A stretch of 64,000 bases of DNA, from assembly GCA_017312345.1 (NCBI GenBank), contig BLAA01000001.1, positions 2,356,001 through 2,420,000 of the forward strand. The letters are read 5' to 3'. A program made the position numbers and the translations under genes. Shown piece by piece: positions 44,661 to 53,559 of the stretch (positions are counted from its first letter, which is position 1; the number at the start of each line of letters is the position of its first letter). This DNA is from Candidatus Denitrolinea symbiosum (GTDB lineage: Bacteria > Chloroflexota > Anaerolineae > Anaerolineales > Villigracilaceae). The notes under the pieces are model-generated. The model saw only the letters and a program-made list of their open reading frames with translations, made no database searches and was not told the DNA's origin.

Positions 44661-45692
44661 TTATGAATTGCCCTTGTCCTTCAAATAGCGGTCGAAGAAT
44701 TGGAGACAGGCCTGGTTGACTGTCCGCAGGTACTCCTCGCGGTCATGCTTGGCTGGCCCGCCCTCCAGGAATCTCGTCAGCAGCGGGCTGACCAGCGCCA
44801 GGTCGGTCAGGGAGAAGTGCCCGGCGCCCGGCAGGTGCAGGCTGACGGCGGTTGGCGGGGCGCCCGCAAGCAATTCGTGATTCCTGGCATATTGAGGCCA
44901 TTCGGCGAGATGACTCCAGGAGCTGTCCGAATAAATATTCAAGACCGGCGCGGGATAGGCTGCATCGAGCCAGACGAATTCGCCCTCTTCCACGCTGACG
45001 ATGTCATACAAGAAGGGCGCTTCCAGCGCGATCACCGCGGCGATGTCGCCTCGTTGCCGCGGCATCGCCAGCGCCGCCGAGCCGCCCAGCGAATGTCCCA
45101 TCACGCCGATCCTGGCGCCATCCACCAGTGCATAGACGCCGCCTGCGCCGCCCGCAGCTTTTGCCAGGATGGTATCGATCACAAAATGGATGTCGCCCGT
45201 GCGCGTCGCCATCCATTTCTGGTAATAGCGGTAACTCTGCCGTTTGTCGGTCTTGGCGTCTTCGCGCTGGAGTTCGTTGAAATATTCCCGGTTCACAAAC
45301 GTTATGCGCCCATCTTCGCCTCTCGTCCATAAGGCATGGTATGGATGTCCGATGGAGGCAACCACATAGCCGTGGCTCGCCAATTCGAGGAACAGGGACT
45401 CGTTGCTCGTCTCTGTGCCCAGTCCGCCGTGCGAGAACACGATCAATGGATAGGTTTCCTTTCCGCTTCGATCTTTCGGATACCAAAACGTCACATTGAC
45501 CCTGCGATTCTCCTTCTCATCCGAGAACTGCTCAACCCGGCTTTCGTCGGTATAGGTGTGGCGCGCTGTGGCGACTGCGTGGGGTCCCGTCGCGGGTAGT
45601 GGATGATGGGGCGGGAACAACACGAAGGGTGTCGCTACAAGCAAAATCAATACCAGGGTCAGGCCAAAGCGGCGAAAAGCGCGTCTTTTCAT
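44661..45692 (-). CDS. alpha/beta hydrolase (PAF-acetylhydrolase-like), secreted
   Basis: 343 residues. N-terminal signal/anchor (RRFGLTLVLILLVATPFVLF). Nucleophile elbow IGVMGHSLGGSAALAMP (Ser about 200), oxyanion region LIVFSHGGLGTETSNE, acid likely in LNIYSDSSW, and His in LPGAGHFSLTDLA. This set and the length fit the platelet-activating-factor acetylhydrolase/chlorophyllase group, which cleave short ester chains. It is followed on the same strand by the GH5 gene after 31 bases. Substrate unknown. Confidence 0.8.
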   Translation of the reverse strand: MKRRAFRRFGLTLVLILLVATPFVLFPPHHPLPATGPHAVATARHTYTDESRVEQFSDEKENRRVNVTFWYPKDRSGKETYPLIVFSHGGLGTETSNESLFLELASHGYVVASIGHPYHALWTRGEDGRITFVNREYFNELQREDAKTDKRQSYRYYQKWMATRTGDIHFVIDTILAKAAGGAGGVYALVDGARIGVMGHSLGGSAALAMPRQRGDIAAVIALEAPFLYDIVSVEEGEFVWLDAAYPAPVLNIYSDSSWSHLAEWPQYARNHELLAGAPPTAVSLHLPGAGHFSLTDLALVSPLLTRFLEGGPAKHDREEYLRTVNQACLQFFDRYLKDKGNS

Positions 45693-45760
45693 TCTTATCC
45701 TATTCTGAGAGCCAAGTCTGATTCGTTCACCAGGGACAAACGCTTGATCATCTGGCTGGC

Positions 45761-46993
45761 CTATTGGCCGACTTCCCTTTCAGACGGCAGCCTCGGGTAG
45801 CGCTGGGCAATTTGCCATGCGCCCCACAGCCCGATCAGGCCGAGGACGAGGATGACCGCCTCCAGTGTCCAGATCTTGACCGGGGCGCCCACTCCCCAGA
45901 AGTTTGCGAATCCTGCGACTGCATCCAGCACAGTTTTGTAGAGGATAGCCAGCCAGCCCCATTTGATCTCGCCAACAGCGATGGCGTAGAAAATCAGCAC
46001 GCAGGCGAAGATGTGAGCGAAGACGACCGCCAGCCGTTCGACGACCGGCGCCAGCCCCATGACGAACGAGGCGTTGCGAGACAGTTCGCCCAGCACGGAA
46101 ACCGGCAACGCATCTGGAGCGAGATACGCGACCAGCGCCGGGGTTATCCCCATCAGGCCGAGCAACAGCGCTTCGACAACGCCGAAGCCGACGCCAAAAA
46201 CCAGCGCCTGATTCCACGCTGCCCGTCCCCAACGCACTCGAGCCAGGATGAGCCAGGTCAGCCCGACCTCGAAAATGCCGGTTAACGCGCCGATGTACAG
46301 ATAGGCGGCCAGGTTACCGGGCGCGAAGAGATGTTCGCTGTCGGCCCCCAGCACGCGGAAGAGGAGCGGGTTGAGCGGAATGGCGACGGCGAATTTGATT
46401 GCCACGGTCAGCGCCCAGAACAGCGCCCCCAGCCCCAGATAGCGCCAGCCTGTCAACCGCTTCCGCGCAACGTAGGCGATAAACGCCAGCCCCACCGCGA
46501 TCATCCCAAGTCCGGGCAGCAGGATGATCGGCCCCAGTTTGAATGCCCGCCAGCCCAGATTGTACGTCGCGCTGGTGTTCGCTCCGTAGACCAGGCCCAG
46601 TGTATAGTCCCCGACCTGACCAGCAGGCAGGGGATACTTCGTACTGACGGAGAAATCGCCCGGGTTAATCGTCCCTGAGTCCCACACTGATTCGCCGTCG
46701 GGGGCGCGCAGCTCGAAGCGCAGCCAGCCGCTGATGACGTCGCCGCTGATCTTGATGGAAACCGGCGCGCCTTCGGCGATCATGCCTTCGTCCACCGGAA
46801 TACCGAAGTAAAACTGTTCGCCCGCCTGAGTCTCCTGAATCTGACCGCCCTCGACGCTTGCCCAGCGATAATTCATCGGCACGCCCGACGGTTGCGAGGC
46901 GCAGCCCGCAAGGAGAAATAGGAGCAGGCCAAACAGCAGGAAGCGTAAAATGAAGTTCGCCCTTTTCATGTATTGTGAAAATGGATTGATCAT
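45761..46993 (-). CDS. lipoprotein-like domain fused to YhfC-type intramembrane protease
   Basis: 410 residues, RBS AAAGGA. A signal peptide with lipobox (LLLFLLAGCASQ, Cys about 31) leads to a beta-sandwich domain (about 35-170, VSIKISGDVISGWLRFELRA). The rest has about eight membrane helices and matches the YhfC family of glutamate intramembrane proteases (LTGIFEVGLTWLILARVRWG, AAWNQALVFGVGFGVVEALL with the Glu). Both Glu-bearing helices (FEVG, VVEALL) are intact. A lipidated outer domain on a YhfC protease is unusual and may bring substrates to the active site. Confidence 0.7.
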   Translation of the reverse strand: MINPFSQYMKRANFILRFLLFGLLLFLLAGCASQPSGVPMNYRWASVEGGQIQETQAGEQFYFGIPVDEGMIAEGAPVSIKISGDVISGWLRFELRAPDGESVWDSGTINPGDFSVSTKYPLPAGQVGDYTLGLVYGANTSATYNLGWRAFKLGPIILLPGLGMIAVGLAFIAYVARKRLTGWRYLGLGALFWALTVAIKFAVAIPLNPLLFRVLGADSEHLFAPGNLAAYLYIGALTGIFEVGLTWLILARVRWGRAAWNQALVFGVGFGVVEALLLGLMGITPALVAYLAPDALPVSVLGELSRNASFVMGLAPVVERLAVVFAHIFACVLIFYAIAVGEIKWGWLAILYKTVLDAVAGFANFWGVGAPVKIWTLEAVILVLGLIGLWGAWQIAQRYPRLPSEREVGQ

Positions 46994-47108
46994 GGTTTTT
47001 CCTTTATGAATAACGACAGCATTTATGATTATAGTTTACAGAAAACGTCCTTCGAGCGCATCTGCTTGTTGATGAGTTTCGAGGCTGTGCTTTAAGCCAG
47101 TCTGTGAC

Positions 47109-47122
47109 TGGTCATCTGACCA
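47109..47122. repeat. TGGTCA-N2-TGACCA palindrome
   Basis: TGGTCATCTGACCA follows the hydrolase stop at 47134 on the minus strand. A second CCTGGTCA-N2-TGACCAGG lies at the 3' end of the response regulator at 57551. In both places it could act as a weak terminator or a regulatory site. Two copies are too few to decide. Confidence 0.35.
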
Positions 47123-47133
47123 GGCTCTTTGGT

Positions 47134-48228
47134 TCAGCGCGGATACGTTTCAGCCAGGACCGTGTCCACCATCAGGCGGTGAAACAGCCCGGCCTCCTCC
47201 CAGATCATGCCGTGTCCTGAGTTTTCGAAGAAGACCAATTGCTTCGCAGGCGCTTTGAGCAGGTTGAAGTATTCCTCAGGAATCGGCGATGGATTGTTCA
47301 TATCGTGACGCCCCAGCACAATGTAAACTGGCAGGTCGAGGCGGGCGGCGTCCACGCGAAAGTCCAGTTCCTGCAGCTGCGGGTAGACCGTGTTGAAGGT
47401 GGTCATCAGCCCAAGCAGATAATAGATCCGGTCGAGCCAGCCGTATTCGGGCTGCTTGAGCATGAGCAGAATGGCATCCCCTTCGCGGCGATAGGTCTCA
47501 TCCCGGATGTTGGGCGCTTCGAAGAGCTGATACTCGCGCCCGAACAGTTTGGCGTAGGGCCCGATGGGATTTTTGCCGAGGTAGGGCGGCGGACCTTGCG
47601 TTTCGAGCGTACGCACAAAGTCTGCATCGCCGGTTTGGCGCGAATGTTCCAGCACCAGGTCGTAGATCATCCGATCTGTTTCAAGCACGTTTACCATCTG
47701 TGCCGCGCCCACATAGGCGTGATATAAGTCGGGACGTTCCTGAGCGGCGAGCAACCCGATGATCGTGCCCCAGGAGTGGCCCACCAGATAAATTTTTTGT
47801 TCATCGAAACGCTCACGCAGCATCCCGGTCAGTTCGATTAAGTCGGAGGTGTAGCGTTCCACGGTGAGGTCATCACGCGCCGGGTAGGATTTTCCGCAGC
47901 CGCGCTGTTCCCAGATGACGACGACGAAATGTTTCTCCAACTCCTGGTTGAAGCGCAGCACGCGGGCGGCTTCGCTGGCGCCCGGCCCGCCGGAGAGGAA
48001 TAAGAGCACGGGTTTGTCCACGTCCTGTCCGCGGATGATGAGCCATTGCTCCACGCCGCCCAACTCCACTTTCTCCAGGGAGGCGATACTGTTGGGCAGC
48101 GGTTTGCCGTCGGCTCCTGCAATGGCAGGCGTATGAGCCGTCCATTGGGAATACAACGTAAACGCAACCAGCAGGATGACGGGTATCAGCAGGAGGGTCA
48201 TACAGCCTCGTTTCTTTGACTTATTCAT
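47134..48228 (-). CDS. alpha/beta hydrolase, proline-iminopeptidase-like
   Basis: 364 residues from ATG 48228. Membrane anchor/signal (GCMTLLLIPVILLVAFTLYS), then an alpha/beta hydrolase fold: LFLSGGPGASEAARV (the GGPG oxyanion loop typical of prolyl iminopeptidases), VVVIWEQRGCGKSYPA, elbow IYLVGHSWGTIIGLLAAQ (Ser about 165), acid VYIVLGRHDMNNP and His SGHGMIWEEA. Family members release N-terminal proline or hydrolyse small amides and esters. It follows two small genes with an eight-base overlap. Confidence 0.85.
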   Translation of the reverse strand: MNKSKKRGCMTLLLIPVILLVAFTLYSQWTAHTPAIAGADGKPLPNSIASLEKVELGGVEQWLIIRGQDVDKPVLLFLSGGPGASEAARVLRFNQELEKHFVVVIWEQRGCGKSYPARDDLTVERYTSDLIELTGMLRERFDEQKIYLVGHSWGTIIGLLAAQERPDLYHAYVGAAQMVNVLETDRMIYDLVLEHSRQTGDADFVRTLETQGPPPYLGKNPIGPYAKLFGREYQLFEAPNIRDETYRREGDAILLMLKQPEYGWLDRIYYLLGLMTTFNTVYPQLQELDFRVDAARLDLPVYIVLGRHDMNNPSPIPEEYFNLLKAPAKQLVFFENSGHGMIWEEAGLFHRLMVDTVLAETYPR

Positions 48229-48451
48229 GAGAATTTCCTTTCTCGTTGGGGAGGCTCTGAACAGAGAGGAGTACCAGCCCCAAATCACGGATGCGATTCA
48301 AGACACCGTGCAACGCGGATTGATCCATGATGCCGCGAATAAGAGTCTCGCCTTCAGGGAGGTTTGTGACAGTGAAACCATCAAACCGGGCCGGGCGGAC
48401 AAATCCTTCAATCCGGATCTGATAGTTGATGAAGCGGTCGCTGTGGTTCAT
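48221..48451 (-). CDS. small conserved protein of unknown function
   Basis: 76 residues, no membrane segment. The C-terminal half (IMDQSALHGVLNRIRDLGLV) resembles a short conserved family I have seen next to hydrolases in related bacteria, probably an alpha-beta dimerising module with LLSVQ. It overlaps the stop of the preceding membrane gene by four bases and the next hydrolase by eight, so it is part of one translation unit. Confidence 0.5.
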   Translation of the reverse strand: MNHSDRFINYQIRIEGFVRPARFDGFTVTNLPEGETLIRGIMDQSALHGVLNRIRDLGLVLLSVQSLPNEKGNSHE

Positions 48452-48630
48452 TGCTTCTTCCTTATCGGCTTACGCCTGCCGGCGGCGCCGGCGCCGATCA
48501 AAATAAGTCCCAAAGCAGGCAGGATAAAATTCAGCGGCGTTTCTAAAAGCCCCAAAAGAGAGACAGGGGCGCCAATTAGAAAACATGCCGTTCCCAGAAT
48601 CAGCAGTAGATTCATGAATTTTGTGTTCAC
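48448..48630 (-). CDS. small two-helix membrane protein
   Basis: About 60 residues from GTG 48630, chosen because AAAGGA lies about eight bases upstream. Two hydrophobic helices (MNLLLILGTACFLIGAPVSL, then LNFILPALGLILIGAGAAG) and a basic tail (RRKPIRKKQ). No homologue is recognised. First gene of the small operon with the 76-residue protein and the hydrolase. Confidence 0.45.
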   Translation of the reverse strand: MNTKFMNLLLILGTACFLIGAPVSLLGLLETPLNFILPALGLILIGAGAAGRRKPIRKKQ

Positions 48631-48724
48631 AGGCAAATCCTTTCCTTGTTCCAAGTCGCATACAGTGTAGCGTCAACGGCTTTGATTGTCCCCTATCGAA
48701 GGATAGGTTTGCTGGATAGGTTAA

Positions 48725-48747
48725 ATAAAAAAAACCGCTTACGCGGC
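48725..48747 (-). terminator. intrinsic terminator of the MalT-like gene
   Basis: On the minus strand GCCGCGTAAGCGGT is a short GC-rich hairpin followed by TTTTTTTTATTT, a standard intrinsic terminator about 20 bases after the stop of the gene at 48768. Confidence 0.75.
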
Positions 48748-48767
48748 GGCGTTTGTTCGGATGGGGA

Positions 48768-51428
48768 TTAAATTCCCAGTTCCCGGGCGCGGGCAATCGC
48801 TTGTGCGCGAGTCCCCACATCCAGCTTTTGCAGGATATTATGGACATGCCATTTGGCGGTTCCAACGCTGATGACCAGTTCGGCGGCGATCTGAGCGTTG
48901 GATTTTCCAGCCGCAACGAGCCTCAACACTCGGAGTTCCTGTTCGCTCAAGGGCGCGATCAATTTTTCGTTGAAAGAATGCGACCTTCCTTGATTTGCAT
49001 TCCCCGCCCTTTCGGAAAATATCTGCATCAGCCGGTCGGCAAGATCCGGGGCGGCATGACGCGCGCCCGGCAGCAGTTTTTCCAGCCATGAACCTTCATC
49101 AAGAAAAATACGGAGAAACCCTTCCGGTTCAGCCTGCTTCAGAGCCTTCTCCAACCATTCCACGGCTGGATCTGTCTGGTTCTGCGCCTGGTGGAGAAGC
49201 GCGAGCAGGAGAGCCGCCTCCAATGCGGCGCGGTTTCTGCCCGCCGCAACCGCTTTATCGAGCAAAGGATCCAGGAGGCTCGATGCTTTTTCAAACTCCC
49301 GGTTTGACAGGTAAACGCGCGCCAGGGTCAACTCTTCAAAATCCTGAACGTATTTCACCTTTTCCAATTCCCTGAACTTCACATAACCTAACGCCCATTG
49401 GTCAGCCCAACCGGACGTGCCCTGCATTAGATGTATCCGTGCCTGCTGCGCGCCGGAAATATTGGAAAGACGCCGAATCCCAAAGGTTTGCGTGATTGCC
49501 TCAGCCTGCCCGGCTGCCGCCCTGGCAGCCACCACATCGCCCTGTGACTGTCTCAACCGCGCCAGGAACAGTAGCTCGTAACGCAGGTCATCGGTGAGAC
49601 CGCCCTGTTGGGAGAGTTTCATCCCATCCATCAAATACCGCTCGGCAGCAGCTAGGTCATTTTGTTCGCGCGCGATCTCAGCCAGGATGGCCCACGCCAA
49701 TCCAAAAGGCGGAATGCTCGCGTTGTCGTCGAGTTGCATTGCCTGTCGGCAGAATTGGGCTGCCTGGCTCAACCTCCCCTGCCCGATCTGCGCGAGCGCC
49801 GCTTCACAAAGGGCGTTCACCGCAAGGTAGGAGACGCCCGCAGTTCGAGCCAGTTCGCTGGCTCGCAAAAATGCGCGGCTTGCCTCCTCCAGGTTTCCGG
49901 AGAGTTCATGCGCCAGTCCCAATGCGTCGGTGGCGCGGGCGCGGGCGTGCCACTCATCCTGCGGCAATTGATCCAGCGCGCGGCGCGCCAATTCGAATGC
50001 CGCCTGCAGATCCCCGCGAAAGGCGGCGAGGGAAGCGCGGTACGTGGACACGATTGCCAGCTGTCTCTCAACGTCCGACGCCGAGGCGGGATTTTTTCGC
50101 AGGGCGTCCTCCGCCTGATCCAGGAATTGAATGGAGAGTTCAACACGCCCCGCCAGATACAGCGCCCGCGAGGCGTGCAGGGTCAGCATGGGTCTGGAGG
50201 ACATGAGCGGTCGCGGCAGTTTGTCGAGCCATTGGATCAGCGTGCCAAGTTCGCCCCCGCTCCAGGTCGAGGCGTTTTGAAGCGCCCCTTCGAGGACATC
50301 GGCGGCGAGCGCGGAGTTTTCGCTCAAAAAGGCGTATTTAACCGCTTCAAAGACCAGGCCGTTTGCCTCATGCCAGCGGGAGGCTTTTTCCAACAAAGCC
50401 TTCTGTTCAGCCTTGCTCAATTCACTCCGCAGATAATCGGCAAAGAGATGATGATAGCGATACCAGCGGCGCCGGTCATCCAGGGGAACGATGAAAAGGT
50501 TGGACCGCTCCAGGCGGTCAATGATGACCTGTGAGTTTGTCTGCCCCGTCAGGGCGGAGCAGACCTCCGCGTTGAACCGGTCGAGGACGCTGGTTTGCGC
50601 GAGGAAGGCGCGGATTTCGTCCCCCTGCTGGCGGATGACCTCCTCTGCCAGGTAATCCAAGACATAGCGGTGGCTGCCGTGAAAGGTTTCGATAAAGCGA
50701 CGGAGGTCGTTCGGGTTTTGAAGAGCCAGCCCCGCCAGCTGCAAGCCCACGGCCCAGCCCTCGGTGCGCTCCTCCAGCATGGTCGCAACCTCCTCAGGCA
50801 GGTCCAGTTTCATGGAGCGAAGGAATTGGTTTGTTTCCTCCCGCGTGAAGCGCAGATTTTGCGCGCGGATCTCGGTCATTTGCGCGTGTGCGCGCATCCG
50901 CGCCAGCGGGAAGGGCGGATCCTGGCGGGCGCTGATAACCAGATGAACGTTTTCGGGCAGCCGTTCGACGAAGCGCGCCAGGACTTCATGGATTTGCGGG
51001 TTGTTGATAACGTGATAGTCGTCGAGAGCCACGATCACGGGACGCTGAAGTTCGGTCAGGTCGTTGATCAGCGCATCCACAACCGCAGCAGGCGATGGGA
51101 GCTGCCCCATTTCAAGCAGAGGTCGGACTTCCCTCCCCAGGCTTTCATCCGCACGACTGAAGGTGGAAACCCAGTAGCCCAAAAAGCGGTTGAGCTCATT
51201 ATCCTCCTCATCCAGCGAAAGCCATGCGCATGGTAAATCATTCCTCCGGGAATGGAGCCAGGCGCCGAGGAGCGTCGTCTTTCCGTACCCGGCAGGGGCG
51301 GAGATTAGGATCAGCTTATGCTTCGCGCTAAGCCCCTTCTCCAACAACTCGATCAGACGCGGACGCGCCACGCCGTCTGCCCGCCCGCCGGGAATGTGAA
51401 ATTTCGTCTCGAGCAATCCTTTGACCAT
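48768..51428 (-). CDS. MalT-like LuxR-family transcriptional regulator
   Basis: 886 residues. The N-terminus is a STAND-type ATPase: Walker A ILISAPAGYGKTTLLGAW (about 45), Walker B PVIVALDDYHVINNP (about 140). The middle and C-terminal part is a TPR-rich solenoid (about 360-800), ending in a LuxR helix-turn-helix (LSEQELRVLRLVAAGKSNAQ then VGTAKWHVHNILQKLDV). MalT-type proteins oligomerise on an inducer and activate sugar-use genes. Possible targets are the neighbouring GH5 and hydrolase genes. The start has no strong RBS, but the family opening (LLETKFHIPGGRADGVARPR) supports it. Confidence 0.9.
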   Translation of the reverse strand: MVKGLLETKFHIPGGRADGVARPRLIELLEKGLSAKHKLILISAPAGYGKTTLLGAWLHSRRNDLPCAWLSLDEEDNELNRFLGYWVSTFSRADESLGREVRPLLEMGQLPSPAAVVDALINDLTELQRPVIVALDDYHVINNPQIHEVLARFVERLPENVHLVISARQDPPFPLARMRAHAQMTEIRAQNLRFTREETNQFLRSMKLDLPEEVATMLEERTEGWAVGLQLAGLALQNPNDLRRFIETFHGSHRYVLDYLAEEVIRQQGDEIRAFLAQTSVLDRFNAEVCSALTGQTNSQVIIDRLERSNLFIVPLDDRRRWYRYHHLFADYLRSELSKAEQKALLEKASRWHEANGLVFEAVKYAFLSENSALAADVLEGALQNASTWSGGELGTLIQWLDKLPRPLMSSRPMLTLHASRALYLAGRVELSIQFLDQAEDALRKNPASASDVERQLAIVSTYRASLAAFRGDLQAAFELARRALDQLPQDEWHARARATDALGLAHELSGNLEEASRAFLRASELARTAGVSYLAVNALCEAALAQIGQGRLSQAAQFCRQAMQLDDNASIPPFGLAWAILAEIAREQNDLAAAERYLMDGMKLSQQGGLTDDLRYELLFLARLRQSQGDVVAARAAAGQAEAITQTFGIRRLSNISGAQQARIHLMQGTSGWADQWALGYVKFRELEKVKYVQDFEELTLARVYLSNREFEKASSLLDPLLDKAVAAGRNRAALEAALLLALLHQAQNQTDPAVEWLEKALKQAEPEGFLRIFLDEGSWLEKLLPGARHAAPDLADRLMQIFSERAGNANQGRSHSFNEKLIAPLSEQELRVLRLVAAGKSNAQIAAELVISVGTAKWHVHNILQKLDVGTRAQAIARARELGI

Positions 51429-51483
51429 ACCCGATCAATTATATATGGAGACACGGCTTTTTCGTGCTGGAACAACTTCCCCT

Positions 51484-52293
51484 TTATTTTTGACGCTGTT
51501 GTTGAGTTGTTTTGGTGAAATCTTCAATCCCATACCCGCCTTCCACCAACTCCTTCAATCTCTGCACGAAGCGCGCCGCGGGAGCGCCGTCCACGATATC
51601 GTGGTCAACGCTGACCGTCACGCATAGAAACTCGCGGTTCTCCAATTGGCCGTTCTTCAAAACAGGTTTTTCGGAAATGCCGCCCAACGTGACTTGCAGC
51701 GTGTGATTGGAAACGGGGATCCCCCAGCCGCCGCCGTCGCCGAACATGCCGACCGCGGTCAACGAAACGGTGCCGCTCATTTCTTTCCGCAAGCGCGGGC
51801 GCTGGAAAAGCATTCCCAGAATCAAGCGGCGGACGAATGAGGGCAGGTACACGAACCATCCGATGAAATTTGCTTCCCGCCCGCGCCCGTTGTCCTGTTG
51901 AAAAGACCGGAGCTCCTCATGGATCTCTCGCAGGCTTTTCCGATTGACCGCCCGAATGATGTGCGGACGAATGACCTGGCGCCCCTCTGCTTCCACCTCG
52001 AACATGGTGTTCACGTCCACGTCATTGAAAATGACGAGCCTGTCCCACCAGGCGCGGTAGGCTTGCATCTGTTTGTTTGTGTTCACTGCCTGCCCGAGGC
52101 AAACCATGACGAACGCCGTAAATGAAAGCGCCTCGCCGGTCTTGGCTTTGTGCTCCTTGATCATTCGCCGCGCGTGAGTGACATCCATCTCCACCAACCC
52201 GTGGACCAAGTGTTTCTGGCGCGCCAGGCGTCCGCCATCCACCATCAGGCGGCGGATTTTCGGAAAGGGGGTAATCTGATATTCTTCGTTCAT
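51484..52293 (-). CDS. 2-oxoacid dehydrogenase acyltransferase-like, catalytic domain only
   Basis: 269 residues from ATG 52293. The catalytic signature of E2 acyltransferases is near the C-terminus (VTVSVDHDIVDGAPAARFVQ) with GMFGDGGGWGIPVSNHTLQV before it, so the His-Asp catalytic pair is present. There is no lipoyl domain and no E1 or E3 gene nearby, so it does not serve a normal dehydrogenase complex. Such stand-alone forms may act as acetyl- or acyl-transferases like chloramphenicol acetyltransferase, a structural cousin. It follows the glycosyltransferase after one base, so it may acylate its glycosylated product. Confidence 0.7.
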   Translation of the reverse strand: MNEEYQITPFPKIRRLMVDGGRLARQKHLVHGLVEMDVTHARRMIKEHKAKTGEALSFTAFVMVCLGQAVNTNKQMQAYRAWWDRLVIFNDVDVNTMFEVEAEGRQVIRPHIIRAVNRKSLREIHEELRSFQQDNGRGREANFIGWFVYLPSFVRRLILGMLFQRPRLRKEMSGTVSLTAVGMFGDGGGWGIPVSNHTLQVTLGGISEKPVLKNGQLENREFLCVTVSVDHDIVDGAPAARFVQRLKELVEGGYGIEDFTKTTQQQRQK

Positions 52294-52294
52294 T

Positions 52295-53554
52295 TCATGC
52301 TCCCAGGAATTCCTTGACGATCTTGACCGCAGCGCCGATTCCATCCTCCGCGCGGATCGCCTTGCCGACCGATTCCGCCCTTCGTGTCATCTCGGCATCG
52401 CTGACCGTCCTTTGCAGCGCTCCTGCCAATTGGGTCTCGGTCAACCTTTTGGCTGGAAGCGGCTCCACTCCCGCGCCCAATGCCTGGACCCTTTTCCCCC
52501 AAAAGTGTTGATCCACGATAAAGGGAACGATTACGGTCGGTTTCCCGGCGCGCAGCCCTTCCGCCGTTGTCCCCGCGCCGCCGTGATGCACAACCGCCGC
52601 CATGCGCGGGAATAGCCAGCCGTGCGGGGCAGAGTCCAGCACAAATATATCCTTCGGAACGTCTGTCGTCTTTATGCCGCCCCAGCCGGTGGCGATCACG
52701 CCTCTTTTTCCGCTTCTCTTCAACGCCGCGATCGCAATTCCCGCAAAACGCTCGGGGTCGTGTCCCGCCATACTTCCAAACCCGATATACACCGGCGCCT
52801 CGCCCGTTTCCAGAAACGTTTCCAATTCGACGGGAGGGCGCCAGGCATGCGGGTCGTCTTGAAACCAATAACCGCTGATGTGCACATTGTTCGGCCAATC
52901 CTGCGGGCGGGGAATCACTGCCGAACTGTAAGCGCCCAACAGCGGCGTGGAGACCAGGGTGTGAAAAAAATCCGAGCTGCCCAATCGTCGCAAGCCAAGT
53001 CGCCGCCTGAATTCGTTTACGAAGGGGCGATACCACTGCCAGATCGTCTCCAGCGCGGCAAAGCCAGAGAGGCGGTTGAGAATCCCGCCCATGTTTTTCT
53101 GAATGGGAAAGCCCGGAGCGGGAAAATCCCGCGTGGGAAGCGCAGGCGTCGGCTCGACCAGCAGGAGCGGGATGCCGCGCCTTTCAGCAATCATCTTTCC
53201 GAACGGAGCGAACACTGCCGGGGTGATAAGCGCATCGGCATCCTGGCAGGCTTCGAGTACGCCCTCTGCCATTTGCAGCGCAACCGGTCCCAGCATCTTG
53301 CGCATGGCAAAGATGGAGCGGATCGGGTTTGTATCTCCCTTTTCCATGAACTTTTGTCCGGTCTCGCTGGTCATGATTTCCTGAACATCCCCGTATAGTG
53401 GATGGAACGGCAGCCCTTCCTTTTGGATCAAACCGGCAAAGTTTTGTGGAGCGGCAAGACGAACCTGCAAACCTGCTCGCTGCAAGCCTTTTCCCAACCT
53501 GAGGCAGGGTTGGATGTCGCCCTGTGAACCTGCGCCGAAGATGGTGATGTTCAT
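52295..53554 (-). CDS. glycosyltransferase, UGT/GT1 (MurG-like) type
   Basis: 419 residues from ATG 53554. The GT-B fold markers are MNITIFGAGSQGDIQPCLRL at the start and the donor-binding C-terminal half (PVYIGFGSMAGHD, APHGWLFPRMAAVVHHGGAG-TTAEGLRAG, TVIVPFIVDQHFWGKRVQ). HHGGAGTT is the UDP-sugar motif of sterol and flavonoid glycosyltransferases (Streptomyces/Anaerolinea-type UGTs). It probably glycosylates a lipid or secondary metabolite. Compactly packed between the CPBP protease and the acyltransferase. Confidence 0.85.
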   Translation of the reverse strand: MNITIFGAGSQGDIQPCLRLGKGLQRAGLQVRLAAPQNFAGLIQKEGLPFHPLYGDVQEIMTSETGQKFMEKGDTNPIRSIFAMRKMLGPVALQMAEGVLEACQDADALITPAVFAPFGKMIAERRGIPLLLVEPTPALPTRDFPAPGFPIQKNMGGILNRLSGFAALETIWQWYRPFVNEFRRRLGLRRLGSSDFFHTLVSTPLLGAYSSAVIPRPQDWPNNVHISGYWFQDDPHAWRPPVELETFLETGEAPVYIGFGSMAGHDPERFAGIAIAALKRSGKRGVIATGWGGIKTTDVPKDIFVLDSAPHGWLFPRMAAVVHHGGAGTTAEGLRAGKPTVIVPFIVDQHFWGKRVQALGAGVEPLPAKRLTETQLAGALQRTVSDAEMTRRAESVGKAIRAEDGIGAAVKIVKEFLGA

Positions 53555-53559
53555 TGTCG

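Noticed and set aside
51484..52293. E2 subunit of a pyruvate or branched-chain dehydrogenase complex
   Set aside because: No lipoyl or peripheral-subunit-binding domain and no E1 or E3 gene in the window.
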